Below are positions 44,099-53,570 of a stretch of DNA of 64,000 bases, one piece after another. Made by a program: the position numbers and the translations under genes. Below the pieces are notes generated by a model, which was not told the origin of the DNA, ran no database searches, and was given only the letters and a program-made list of their open reading frames with translations. Origin of the DNA: Verrucomicrobiota bacterium (lineage in GTDB: Bacteria > Verrucomicrobiota > Verrucomicrobiia > Opitutales > Opitutaceae); NCBI GenBank assembly GCA_023428905.1, contig JAEYWP010000032.1:124001-188000 (forward strand), read 5' to 3'. Every line of letters starts with the position of its first letter. The stretch's first letter is position 1.

Positions 44099-45439
44099 AT
44101 GACCCCCAGCCCCGCCCTCTCCCCCACCGTCCCCTCGAGCCGCCGGAACCTCTTCACCCTTCCCGATGGACGGCGTGTGGGAGGCACCTTCGCCCTCGTC
44201 AGCTCGCTGTTCCTCCTCTGGGGCTTCTGCAACGGGATGATCGACGTGATGGACAAGCATTTCCAGGACGAGCTGCACCTGACGCTGGCGCAGTCGGCCT
44301 GGGTGCAGTTCGCGCACTACCTTGGGTATTTCCTGATGGCCCTCCCCGCGGGCTGGGTGGCCACCCGGTTCGGCTACAAGGGAGGTATCATCGCCGGCCT
44401 GCTTCTGGTCGCCGCCGGGGGCTTCTGGTTCATCCCCGCCACCCAGATTGCGGAGTTCTGGGCTTTCCTGCTCGGCGTGTGCGTGATTGCTGCGGGTCTC
44501 ACCTTTCTGGAGACCGTCGCCAATCCCTACACCACTGTGCTCGGGGACAAGTCCCTGGCTGCGACGCGGATCAACCTGGCTCAATCCTGCAACGGCATCG
44601 GCTGGATGCTCGGGCCTCTGGCCGGACGCATGTTCTTCTATTCGACCGATGCTTCAGGTCAGTCCACCGGCGCCGAAACCCTCTGGATACCCTACGCCGC
44701 CGTGGGTGTCGTCGTGCTGGTGCTCGCGGGACTGTTTTTCCTGGCGCCCATGCCTGACGTGATCGCCGAGGAGTCAACGCGGGATGGCGAGGAAGCCCCT
44801 ACCGGTAGCGTGTGGAGGCAGGCCCATTTTTCCGGGGCGGTGATCGCGCAGTTTTTCTACGTGGCGGCCCAGACCGGCATTTTCAGCTTCTTCATCAATT
44901 ATATGACGTCACAGTCACCCGCCTTGCCGGGAGACTCCGACTCGTGGCTGGCCCGGCATCTCACCACGGTGGGCGCGGACGGGCTGCGCCACATCTCCGA
45001 CGCAGGGGCGGCCAGCCTGGCCTCCGCCGCGTTCTTCTTTTTCCTGGTGGGGCGCTTTAGTGGCACCGCGCTGCTGCGGCGTTACTCCGCCGCGCGCCTC
45101 CTCGCCCTGTACGGTGTGGTCAACGTCGCCCTCTGCATCGTCGTGATGTGCAGGCTTGGCTGGATCTCGGTGGCCGCGGTGTTCCTGACCTATCTTTTCA
45201 TGTCCATCATGTTTCCCACCATCTTCGCCCTCGGCGTGCATGGACTGGGCGTGCGCGCAAAACGCGGCGCGGCTTACATCGTGATGGCAATCATGGGCGG
45301 AGCCATCGTGCCCAAGGTGATGGGCGCAGTTGGCGACGCGCGGGGCATGTCCTCCGCGTTCGTCATTCCGCTGCTGTGCTTCGCCGTCGTTGCGACCTAC
45401 GGGATGGCCTGGAAGCGGCTGGTCAAGCACGCCTCCTGA
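44099..45439 (+). CDS. fucP: FucP-family MFS sugar permease
   Basis: 446 aa, twelve hydrophobic segments. The family marker ETVANPYTTVLG (acidic residue of the proton-coupled site) and an Asp in NGMIDVMDKHFQ at the place of the substrate-linked Asp of E. coli FucP are both present. FucP imports L-fucose, and also L-galactose and D-arabinose, by proton symport. It closes the 37744-45439 operon, 18 bp after the zinc dehydrogenase. It is convergent with GH43 at 45461, only 21 bp away and without a terminator-like hairpin. The symbol is by family; the exact sugar is not proven. Confidence 0.92.
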   Translation: MTPSPALSPTVPSSRRNLFTLPDGRRVGGTFALVSSLFLLWGFCNGMIDVMDKHFQDELHLTLAQSAWVQFAHYLGYFLMALPAGWVATRFGYKGGIIAGLLLVAAGGFWFIPATQIAEFWAFLLGVCVIAAGLTFLETVANPYTTVLGDKSLAATRINLAQSCNGIGWMLGPLAGRMFFYSTDASGQSTGAETLWIPYAAVGVVVLVLAGLFFLAPMPDVIAEESTRDGEEAPTGSVWRQAHFSGAVIAQFFYVAAQTGIFSFFINYMTSQSPALPGDSDSWLARHLTTVGADGLRHISDAGAASLASAAFFFFLVGRFSGTALLRRYSAARLLALYGVVNVALCIVVMCRLGWISVAAVFLTYLFMSIMFPTIFALGVHGLGVRAKRGAAYIVMAIMGGAIVPKVMGAVGDARGMSSAFVIPLLCFAVVATYGMAWKRLVKHAS

Positions 45440-45460
45440 GGCGGCGCCCATGCGCTCACT

Positions 45461-46594
45461 TCAAGGACGAAGGAGCACCGCTTGGGGCGTCCACGTCGCC
45501 TTCCGGATGTAAAAACGCCCGTTCTCATAGTGCACCGGTTCAATCCCGAGCTGCGGTGTTTTTTCCCAGTCCTTCAGCTCGGGGCAATACGGGTAGGGAC
45601 GTTTCTCATCCATGAGGTAGTGACAGGAACTCCACAGCTGCCCGCCCGGACCTTCGAAAAGCGCATTGTGCCCCGTTTCACAATACGGGTCATCTGTATC
45701 CGTGAAACGCAGGTGGGCGTATCCACCACTCTCCGCGAGCTCGGGGCGATAAGCTTTTTTCCGTGTGCCAAAGATCGGCTGGTCGTCGACCAGTTCCCAT
45801 GGACCCAAGGGATCCTTGGCCTTGAGGAGCGCGACCTCGTAGCCGCGGGTCCAGGTGGAGAAGAACATGAAATAGGTCCCATCGCGTTTGATCACAAAAG
45901 GCCCTTCGATCCCGCCCACCATCCAGTCGGGCCAGCCGGGTTGCCTCTTGTCCAGGAACTTCTGAATGGGCGCAGCCAGATCCCCAGTCTCCAGGTCGAT
46001 TTTTGCCTGCCAGAGTCCGTTTCCACTGCAGTACAGGTAGGTCTGACCGTCCTCGTCCTCGAAGAGCGTGGCATCGTTGTGGTACTGAGCGGTCAACGGC
46101 CCTTTGACCAGCCGGTACGGGCCGGTCACCTCGTCCGCGACAAACAACCAGATGCTGTGTGTCTTCATCCCCTTGGGATCCTCCGTCGTGACCTGTCCGC
46201 TGTTGACCGTGAGCCAGTAGCGTCCGCGCAGGTGATGGATCTCCGGGGCCCAGAACCGCCCATTGTACGGGCAGTCCGGTGGAAGCCGTCGGGCGTCGAT
46301 CAGCCAGGAGTGATGACGCCAGTGGATCAGGTCGCTGGAGACCAGGAGCCGTACGCCCGGGTTGGGTCCGGTCCACACCGGGTTGGACGTGCCGGTGCAG
46401 TACCAGAGGTCGCCCACCTTCAGAATGTAGTGATCCCGCAATGACAACTCGGGATCCCGGGTGATGGGATTGACGTAGCGGAAGACCGCTGGTTCGGCAT
46501 CCGCGCGCACAGGCGCGGCCTGCGGCGCGCTCTCGGTGGCGCCGGCCAATCCGAGCAGCGACAGCCAGGTGGAAACAAGAATCCAGGATTTCAC
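45461..46594 (-). CDS. Secreted GH43 glycosidase
   Basis: 377 aa from a GTG at 46594, which opens a signal peptide (SWILVSTWLSLLGLAGA) and is preceded by GTCCC. It is a single five-bladed GH43 domain with the three acids: Asp in NPITRDPELS, Asp in YHNDATLFEDEDG and Glu in GGIEGPFVIK. There is no accessory beta-sandwich, so it is much shorter than the GH43 at 2235-4634. Family activities are arabinofuranosidase, xylosidase and exo-galactanase; this one cannot be assigned further. It starts 37 bp after the GH115 stop, so the two form an operon with GH115 first. Confidence 0.93.
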   Translation of the reverse strand: MKSWILVSTWLSLLGLAGATESAPQAAPVRADAEPAVFRYVNPITRDPELSLRDHYILKVGDLWYCTGTSNPVWTGPNPGVRLLVSSDLIHWRHHSWLIDARRLPPDCPYNGRFWAPEIHHLRGRYWLTVNSGQVTTEDPKGMKTHSIWLFVADEVTGPYRLVKGPLTAQYHNDATLFEDEDGQTYLYCSGNGLWQAKIDLETGDLAAPIQKFLDKRQPGWPDWMVGGIEGPFVIKRDGTYFMFFSTWTRGYEVALLKAKDPLGPWELVDDQPIFGTRKKAYRPELAESGGYAHLRFTDTDDPYCETGHNALFEGPGGQLWSSCHYLMDEKRPYPYCPELKDWEKTPQLGIEPVHYENGRFYIRKATWTPQAVLLRP

Positions 46595-46631
46595 GGGACG
46601 GTTGGGTTGTGGGTGAAAAGAGGTGGATGGG

Positions 46632-49568
46632 TTATTGCAGCAGCTCCACCTCCGGCGGGCCGAAATAGCTCTGTGGCAGTCGCCCGTCGCTGATGATCAC
46701 TTTTTGGAGCACGATACCGGGATCCACCATCGAGAGTGTGAGTGTGTTTTCACCCGCGAAGGAAGCCTGGTGGGTGGATCTCAGGTAACGTACATTGTCG
46801 CGCGTGACCTGGCTGGTCCAATTGCGGCCAAGGAATGTCTCGGTCGCCCGATCGGCGAAAACGTCCAGTACCTGAGGTGCCTCGTCACCGAGGGCCACCG
46901 CGATGCGCATACCCCGGTTGGGAACGAAATCCATCACCGGACCCAGGACCAGGGTCACCTCGTAACGGCCGGGCCTTGGAAGATAGAGCGGGTAGCTCAG
47001 CCGGGGTGCCTCCGCAGGCGGCAACACGCTCCGGGCGGTGACGGGATAAACAGCCATGCCCGCCGCGCCGCGTCCGTAGTCCGGAAGCGGCTCCCAGCCG
47101 ACGCCATTCACGGAGATCCGCTCCGGAGCAGCCGACGCGGCAAAAGCCACGGGGCCCGTCAGGCTCGCGAAACGTCCCAGGGCGCGGTGGCGCTGCTCCG
47201 CGGACTCCTTCGTCACCGGGACGCGAATACGAACCTGCCGGCCGCCACCGCGCACCCAGACGGTACCGGTCGCGCTGCCCGCGGGAGCCCGCGCCCAGTC
47301 GATCTCCACCCAATAGCGGAGGTCCCCCCCTTCTCTTTTTTCCGGGACGAGGGTGATCCAGGGCTCCTCAGCCGAGACCGCTGCCTCAAAGCGCCCCCCT
47401 CCGATGGCGAAGACATCCACGTAGGAACGGCGGGGATGGAAGGAGTCAAAGGTCGGAAGGGTGGCACTTCCAAAATGATCCGGCCAGGTGTTCACATCTC
47501 CTTCCACCGCTACGCCGAAACGGAGCCCTCCGGTTTCCAGGACCTCGGAAACGGCCGGCATCACGTTCACCACCGGGGGCTCCCAGCTGAATTGCCCCAG
47601 GTGGGCCTGATCCATCAGGTGGTTCCATTTCCCGCCGGCGAGGGTGTGATTGTAGGCGTCGCTCAAGGCCTGATCTTCGCGAAAAAGCTGACGCACGCGC
47701 GTGGCCAGCAGATTGGTGCTGAGCCGCCCCTGTTTGGCATAAAGCTGATTTCTACCTGCGAGGATGTTGATCTCGGCCATGAGCGCCGATGCCTTGGTGG
47801 GATGGAGCACCAGCTGAAAGAACGCATCGCGCTGGTCCGCCGGTAGCCGCGCTGAAAGCGCTTCAGCCTGTGCAACCAGCTCGCTCCAGGCAGCCTCGAC
47901 CCGCTCGGCTTCGTGGTAGTGGAGCGGGCTGAAGGTCTCCGGTTTCACCAGTTCTGGTTTCCTCCAGCCGTTGTACTTGGTGTAGCGGCTCACCAGGGAC
48001 GCGATCTCGTCTGCGTGTTCGGGACCAAAATCTCTCTCCGCCCAGCGGCGGGTATAGGCGGCGATGTCGTCCTTGGTGAAAGCCGCCGGATTCACCGCCA
48101 TGCGCAGAAAGAACTCGATCGGGAGCTCCAGCGGCTTCAGGTCACCCACGTTCACCACCCAGATCCGGGTTGCCCCATGATTTGCCGCGAGGTGCATCTG
48201 CTCGGCGATCTTGGGGAAATGGTTGGTGTTGATCCATTGATACGCGTAGGGCCCGCCATGCATGTCGAAGTGGTAATAAATCCCTGCCCCGCCGCTGCGC
48301 TTGCGCTCCTCCTCCGTGGGCACCCGCCGCAGGCTCCCCGTGTTGTCATCGGTCCAGAGCAACGTCACGTCCTCCGGAGGGCGCAGCCCATGCTCGTAGA
48401 ACGACTGCACCTCGGTAAACAGCGCCCACAACTGCGGCACGTCAGCTGGGTCGCGCCCAAGCTCCTGCTTGAGGATCGCCCGCTGGTCGGCAAAGATCTT
48501 CTCCAGCAGGGCAATGTCCGCCGCCACGCTACCCTGCGACGCCATGCCTTCATCGCCGTCGCCTCGCATCCCCACCGTGACGAGATTGTCGTACGCCTTG
48601 TTGCGTGAGATGCCCTCCCGAAAGAAGCGCTGAAGCGCTTCGGCGTTGGAGGCATAGTCCCACCTGCCGTTTCCGTAGTCGCCGCGGCGCTTGGTCCATT
48701 CCTTGTGCGCGCGCATCATCGGCTCATGGTGCGAGGTACCCATCACGATCCCATACTCGTCGGCCAAACGCGGGTTTTCTGGATCGTCCTCGTTGAAGGC
48801 ATTGTCCCACATCGCGGGCCAGAGGTAGTTGGCGCGCAGCCGCAGCAGCAACTCGAAGACCTTGGTGTAGAATTGCGCGTTGAGCCCCCCAAACTTTTCC
48901 GCCGCCCAACCGGTCAGACAGGGAGCCTCGTCATTGAGGAAAATACCCCGATACTTCACCACCGGCTCGCCCGACACGAATCGGCCCGGCGCGATATAGG
49001 CAGAGGCGCGGCGTTTCGGCGGCACGTCCGCCCACCAATACCAGGGTGACACGCCGAGTTGCTCGGAAAGTTCGTAAATCCCGTAGATCGTCCCTCGCTT
49101 GTCGCTGCCTGCGATCACCAGGGCCCGCGCGACACCCGGGCACGGCGTCTCAACTGTGCTGATACTAAAGGCTTCCCATTTCCCGGCCAAGTCGGCCGTT
49201 TCGAGCTTTCCCGCCTTCGTCAGCTCGTCCACCCAGGCGCTGCGGCCGACTGTGCCCGCGATGATCACCACCTTGCCCTCCGGACGCCCCGCGCGCGAGA
49301 GCGTGGGACGGACTCCGCTCACCCGTTCGACATCCGCGCACAGGTCTCCCGCCGCGCGGGCGACTCCGGGGAAGTCGTCCTCCGAGACGAAGACCGGCGC
49401 GGCCCAGCCATCCGTGAGAATCGGCAGGGCGTCGCCTGCGGGACTTTCCACCACCACGTCGGCTCGAAGCCCCAGGCTGGGGCCACCGCGCAGGATCTGC
49501 CCGGAGGCAAGGCTAACGAGGAGGAAGACGGCCGTGCGGAAAAGCGGAGCGAGGCGGCGTGGGATCAT
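46632..49568 (-). CDS. GH115 xylan alpha-1,2-glucuronidase
   Basis: 978 aa from the ATG at 49568 with a signal peptide (FRTAVFLLVSLASGQIL). Strong family motifs: GTIYGIYELSEQLGVSPWYW, KYRGIFLNDEAPCLTGWA, LRLRANYLWPAMWDNAFN, YGIVMGTSHHEPM and WTDDNTGSLRR. The C-terminal third contains beta domains (SYVDVFAIGGG onward). GH115 enzymes release 4-O-methyl-glucuronic acid from internal and terminal xylose of glucuronoxylan. It is upstream of GH43 (37 bp) and downstream of TonB receptor 3, which makes this a glucuronoxylan cluster. Confidence 0.95.
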   Translation of the reverse strand: MIPRRLAPLFRTAVFLLVSLASGQILRGGPSLGLRADVVVESPAGDALPILTDGWAAPVFVSEDDFPGVARAAGDLCADVERVSGVRPTLSRAGRPEGKVVIIAGTVGRSAWVDELTKAGKLETADLAGKWEAFSISTVETPCPGVARALVIAGSDKRGTIYGIYELSEQLGVSPWYWWADVPPKRRASAYIAPGRFVSGEPVVKYRGIFLNDEAPCLTGWAAEKFGGLNAQFYTKVFELLLRLRANYLWPAMWDNAFNEDDPENPRLADEYGIVMGTSHHEPMMRAHKEWTKRRGDYGNGRWDYASNAEALQRFFREGISRNKAYDNLVTVGMRGDGDEGMASQGSVAADIALLEKIFADQRAILKQELGRDPADVPQLWALFTEVQSFYEHGLRPPEDVTLLWTDDNTGSLRRVPTEEERKRSGGAGIYYHFDMHGGPYAYQWINTNHFPKIAEQMHLAANHGATRIWVVNVGDLKPLELPIEFFLRMAVNPAAFTKDDIAAYTRRWAERDFGPEHADEIASLVSRYTKYNGWRKPELVKPETFSPLHYHEAERVEAAWSELVAQAEALSARLPADQRDAFFQLVLHPTKASALMAEINILAGRNQLYAKQGRLSTNLLATRVRQLFREDQALSDAYNHTLAGGKWNHLMDQAHLGQFSWEPPVVNVMPAVSEVLETGGLRFGVAVEGDVNTWPDHFGSATLPTFDSFHPRRSYVDVFAIGGGRFEAAVSAEEPWITLVPEKREGGDLRYWVEIDWARAPAGSATGTVWVRGGGRQVRIRVPVTKESAEQRHRALGRFASLTGPVAFAASAAPERISVNGVGWEPLPDYGRGAAGMAVYPVTARSVLPPAEAPRLSYPLYLPRPGRYEVTLVLGPVMDFVPNRGMRIAVALGDEAPQVLDVFADRATETFLGRNWTSQVTRDNVRYLRSTHQASFAGENTLTLSMVDPGIVLQKVIISDGRLPQSYFGPPEVELLQ

Positions 49569-49612
49569 TGGTCGGTAAAGGATGAAAGGCAGGTGAAAGC
49601 ACCTAAACAACA

Positions 49613-49647
49613 AGCCCGGCCCCCCCTGTCTGAGGAGGGGCCGGGCT
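49613..49647 (-). terminator. Terminator-like hairpin of TonB receptor 3
   Basis: An 11-bp perfect stem (AGCCCGGCCCC at 49613-49623, GGGGCCGGGCT at 49637-49647) lies 16 bp beyond the receptor stop. On the minus strand it is followed by TGTTGTTTAGG, a broken T-tract, so it should be weaker than the terminators at 4802 and 27341. Confidence 0.65.
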
Positions 49648-49663
49648 CGAGCAACACACCGAA

Positions 49664-52600
49664 TCAGAACTCGAAGGAGTTGGAGACGGACCACTCCTGC
49701 ACCGGCTTCATGCGGACGCCGGCCCAGGTGCTGCCGTCAGGCTGCACGGTGATGGGGATCAGACCCTCTTTCTCGAACGCATTGCGGACATTGAGCTGGA
49801 TCTTCCAGCGGATCCGCTCGTTCAGCTTGCGGCTGTAGCTCAGCCACACGTCCGTGCCGCCCTCGGACGGACCATAATAGGGTTTGCTGAGGTCGTAGGC
49901 GGCGTAGCCCCGTGTGTCCGTGTAAACCGGATACCCAAGGATCACCTTGTCCTGCCAGCGGTAGGCGGCGCCGACACCCACGCCCTTCATCCAGCCCTGG
50001 GTGAAGTTGTAGTTTGTCACCACGGTGAAGCGCCATTTGCGCAGTTCGGAGGCGGAGGTCTGCTCCTGCAGCTTCAGCGCGGTGTAGGTCGCGCGCCAGT
50101 CGTTCCAGTTTTTGCGCACCTCGTTGTTCGCCACGTAGTCGCCGTTGAACTGGCGCATGTCGCCCGCGACCCCTGCCATCTGCTCATCCATGTAGGCGAC
50201 GAACTCGTTGAGTGCGTCGTTGCCGATGCGTGAGGTGGTCGCGCTCGTCTTCGACGCGTTGAAGGCAAGGCGCCAGTTCGGGGTGACGTTGGCGGTGAGC
50301 TCGAACTCATACCCTTCCGACTGCTGATCGCCGGTAATGGCATAACCCGCGGGGGTCGACTGCCCGTAGTTCTGCAAGGTGCCGGTGACCGGCAGGTACT
50401 GCGCGTTCGTCGGCAGGTTGGTCGCCGGGTCGAGGGAAGCCTCGTAGGTCGCGCGGTCGGTCAGGGCGGACAGCGTGGTCGGGGTGTAGTTGAAGGCGGT
50501 GAAATACCCGCGCTTGTCCAGCCACGACTGGATGTCGTTCCAGGCGCGGATCGAGGCATCGCGGTGGGCCGCAGCCTCCTCCGGTGTTTCCAGCTTCACC
50601 GCTGTCGGCGGGATGGAGGAGCCATACTGGGCGGGATCGTTCAGGTAGTTGACCGAGAGGACGGGCCTCCCGTTCTTGTCCACCCAGGCCTGGCTCCAGA
50701 AGTTGCGGTTGTTGAAGGTCGGACCCGGGTCATTGTAGGGGCGTCGCGTATCCCACGTGTAGCCGGTCATACGATACAGAAAGACGTTGCGGAACTTGAT
50801 GCCCTGCACCACCGGATTGCTGAATCCGCTGTCGGTGGAGACGGTCGCGTTCGACACCTCTGACTCGTATTTGATCACCCGCAGCGAGAACCGGTTGTCC
50901 TTGGTCGAGAGCAGGACGCCGTAGTCCTTGGTCTTTCCGGCCGGATTATCGATCCGGTTGTTGTACATGTCGACGCGCGCGCTGAGGGCCTGGAAATTGC
51001 GCGAGTCATTGTAGCTGAGGCTGACATTGAAGGGCAGGCGGTCGTCGAGGGAACGGCTGAGCAGCTTGTTGAGGTGCACCACCAGGCCGCCGGAGACAGA
51101 GTGATCCTTGTAATAGTCCTTTTCCGTGAAGTCCGGCAGTGAATACGAGGCGGGATCAAGCTTGAGATACCCCTTGCGTGCGCTGTCGGGCGAGGCGTTG
51201 CGACTGCGCGTCTTCACCTCGTCGTAGCGCCAGCCGAGAGTCGGCACGATCGCCTCGTTCCAGAGGAAACCCTGCCAGGTGCCGGCATACGAGGTCACCA
51301 CCCGCTCGCGCTTGGTGGCGGAGGTGTAGAGCGGCTCGCCCTCCTCGAAGGACAGCGTGTTCAGCTGGGTGGCGTTGTTCCAGCCGCGGTAGTTGGCCGG
51401 GTTGGACGCCTGCGTTGTCGTGAGAGACGGGTTAAAGACCTTGTTGAGGTAGGCGTTACCGGCTGGCACCGCCCACGGATCCGTCGGCGGTGTGGTCGAA
51501 GTGTAGGTGGAGTCGAATAAGTAGACCGGACCGTCGTTCATCCGGATCGGCGCGCCGATGCCGGGCAGGCCGGCGCCGGCCGCAGACGTGGCTGAGGCCA
51601 TCGACGGGCTGAGATAAATCAGGCCGACGGGCGAACGGTTGGTGAAGACGTTCGAGAAACCCGTGGTGCGGTTGACGAAGGCGTCCCACGCGTTGTCGTT
51701 CGCATAAAGGTTCCAGTTCCGGTTTTCCGTCGTATTGGTCTCCCGGCTCGCCACCGCATTGAACCGGTGCCGCCCCAGCAGCTTGGTCAGGAAACCACGG
51801 TCGAAGACATCGGTGGAGCGGAATTCGCCAAAGAGCGAGGCCCGCAGGCTCTCCCGCTCACTGATGTTGTAGGAGCCGCTGCCCGTGCCGGTGCTGACGA
51901 AGGCACGCCCGAAATTCGGGTTGGTGCTGCCGTCCTGCATCTGCCGGGTCACATCGATATTGATCGCCGGTGCCCCGCCCAGGAGGCTCCAGCTGTCGCC
52001 CTTGTAGTCCTGGGAGTCATACGCGAGTTCCAGGCCCACCCGGTCGCCCCACCCCGTCTGGGAAAACGTGACGTTGTAAGAGTCCCATTTCGCGCCCTCG
52101 CCCTTGTTCGGCCCGTCCAGAAGGACGTTGTAGAAGTCGAAGACGGAGGGGTCCGTCAGCATCTTGTTCTTATACTGGGCGAAGTTGTAGAAGGGCAGCT
52201 TGGCGTTGAAGGCATAGTCGCGGTAGCCGCCCAGCCCGTAGATGATCTCGGAATATCGCTGGCCGACGGCGTTGTCGCCGGGTCCACGCACCGTGCCGTT
52301 GTTGTTACGGAAGCCGTTGTTGATGTAACCAGCGTTGATCGAATAAACCTGGCCGGTCGCGCCGTCGAAGAAGTAGGTCGGCGTCTGCTGGCCGGACATG
52401 TTCCTCAGCCAGGGGTTGGTGTTGGCTGAGTTCGCCCCCAACAGGTACAGGTTGTCCACGATGTAGCCGCCCGCGCCGCCGTTGGCCGCGTCGGCGTACC
52501 AGGGCGTAATGCTGTCGTAGGGGGTCGAGGTGCGCGGCCGGTTGGCCGTGATTTTGCCCGTCTCCGCCTTCACGCGGAAGCTGGTGGCGAAGTCGCGACC

Positions 52601-53395
52601 GAACAGCTTGGGATCCCAGCGCAGCGCCCCGTGCACGCGGCGATCCTTTTGAAACGCCGGATCCTGCTGGAACTTCTCATGGTTCCAGAGCGCGTCCACC
52701 CGGAGAGCGAGCACGTCCTTCAACAGCACCTGGTTGTAGTCAATCGAGGCCCGGGTGCTCCCATAGGAACCGATGCGAAACTCGGCGCCGCCCTTGGAGC
52801 GGAATTCGGCGCCGCGGGTGGTGGCGTTGATGATACCGGCCGGGCTGCCCAGGCCGAAGAGGATCGAGTTGGGTCCGCGCTGGATGTCGATGCGATCCAC
52901 GTTGTACGAATCCCAGGGGATGTCGGTCAGGAAGTAGTCCCGGGTCTGATCCGCCGCCCCGAGGCCCCGCAGTCTCTGGTTGCCGGAAAGGGAAAAGCCT
53001 TCGAACAGGGTCTGCCCGTTGCCCATGCCTGCATAGGTGCCGCGGGTGCCGGCGACTTCCGCGTTGGTGGTGTATTGGAGCAGGGTCGACGAGTTGGTCG
53101 CGCCGATGTCCTGCATGTATTCGCGGGTCACGACGCCAATCGCCGAACCGACATCCTTGAGATCGGTGCGGATGCGGGTGCCGGCGAGCGTTTCGGTCGC
53201 GGCATAACCCGTGTCGCGGGTGCTGCTCACTTCGAAGGGCGAGAGGACGACCGTCTCTTCCTGTTCGGATCCATTCGGAGAGGAGGAGTCGGGGGAAGCA
53301 GTCTGGGCTGCCAGGGTGGAGGCCAGGGCGGCGCCGGCGGCAAACGCACGCACGACGGATCTCCGCCCGCACGAGTCAGGTGCTGGGACTTTCAT
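49664..53395 (-). CDS. TonB-dependent outer-membrane receptor 3
   Basis: 1,243 aa from the ATG at 53395, directly preceded by CCCCA. Signal peptide RAFAAGAALASTLAAQ, then a Ser/Glu-rich stretch and VVLSPFEVSS as in the other two receptors. Plug motifs: DLKDVGSAIGVVT, QRGPNSILFGLGSPAG. The barrel ends in VSNSFEF. It is divergent from sensor kinase 3 (53571) and followed by GH115 and GH43, so its ligand is probably a glucuronoxylo-oligosaccharide (inference). Unlike receptors 1 and 2 it has no FG-GAP partner gene beside it. Confidence 0.95.
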   Translation of the reverse strand: MKVPAPDSCGRRSVVRAFAAGAALASTLAAQTASPDSSSPNGSEQEETVVLSPFEVSSTRDTGYAATETLAGTRIRTDLKDVGSAIGVVTREYMQDIGATNSSTLLQYTTNAEVAGTRGTYAGMGNGQTLFEGFSLSGNQRLRGLGAADQTRDYFLTDIPWDSYNVDRIDIQRGPNSILFGLGSPAGIINATTRGAEFRSKGGAEFRIGSYGSTRASIDYNQVLLKDVLALRVDALWNHEKFQQDPAFQKDRRVHGALRWDPKLFGRDFATSFRVKAETGKITANRPRTSTPYDSITPWYADAANGGAGGYIVDNLYLLGANSANTNPWLRNMSGQQTPTYFFDGATGQVYSINAGYINNGFRNNNGTVRGPGDNAVGQRYSEIIYGLGGYRDYAFNAKLPFYNFAQYKNKMLTDPSVFDFYNVLLDGPNKGEGAKWDSYNVTFSQTGWGDRVGLELAYDSQDYKGDSWSLLGGAPAINIDVTRQMQDGSTNPNFGRAFVSTGTGSGSYNISERESLRASLFGEFRSTDVFDRGFLTKLLGRHRFNAVASRETNTTENRNWNLYANDNAWDAFVNRTTGFSNVFTNRSPVGLIYLSPSMASATSAAGAGLPGIGAPIRMNDGPVYLFDSTYTSTTPPTDPWAVPAGNAYLNKVFNPSLTTTQASNPANYRGWNNATQLNTLSFEEGEPLYTSATKRERVVTSYAGTWQGFLWNEAIVPTLGWRYDEVKTRSRNASPDSARKGYLKLDPASYSLPDFTEKDYYKDHSVSGGLVVHLNKLLSRSLDDRLPFNVSLSYNDSRNFQALSARVDMYNNRIDNPAGKTKDYGVLLSTKDNRFSLRVIKYESEVSNATVSTDSGFSNPVVQGIKFRNVFLYRMTGYTWDTRRPYNDPGPTFNNRNFWSQAWVDKNGRPVLSVNYLNDPAQYGSSIPPTAVKLETPEEAAAHRDASIRAWNDIQSWLDKRGYFTAFNYTPTTLSALTDRATYEASLDPATNLPTNAQYLPVTGTLQNYGQSTPAGYAITGDQQSEGYEFELTANVTPNWRLAFNASKTSATTSRIGNDALNEFVAYMDEQMAGVAGDMRQFNGDYVANNEVRKNWNDWRATYTALKLQEQTSASELRKWRFTVVTNYNFTQGWMKGVGVGAAYRWQDKVILGYPVYTDTRGYAAYDLSKPYYGPSEGGTDVWLSYSRKLNERIRWKIQLNVRNAFEKEGLIPITVQPDGSTWAGVRMKPVQEWSVSNSFEF

Positions 53396-53491
53396 TGGGG
53401 TTAGGGTAAATGGGCGGCCCGTCGTCCGGTGTGGAGGGGGGCGCGTCCGCCAAAAGGGATCGGCCCGCGTCCCTCCCGGCTCAAGAAAGCA

Positions 53492-53503
53492 AAGGTCGAC
53501 CTT
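53492..53503. promoter_or_regulatory. Palindrome AAGGTCGACCTT
   Basis: A 12-bp perfect palindrome in the 175-bp divergent region between TonB receptor 3 and sensor kinase 3, with a related TTGGTCGAGGTC 14 bp farther on. It could be a site for the response regulator encoded at 56597, but a chance palindrome is possible. Confidence 0.35.
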
Positions 53504-53570
53504 GCGCCTACGACTTTGGTCGAGGTCAGGGTATTTGACCGGCGCCCGGGTCTGGGTTTGGCTCGCCGCG

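Noticed and set aside
47851..47867. LacI-like palindrome GCTGAA-AGCGC-TTCAGC
   Set aside because: It lies inside the GH115 coding region and reads as ordinary Ala/Ser/Glu codons; no promoter function is expected there.
53211..53570. Earlier in-frame ATG for sensor kinase 3
   Set aside because: It would overlap the receptor 3 gene on the opposite strand and place about 120 non-coding-like residues before the signal peptide; the GTG at 53571 fits better.
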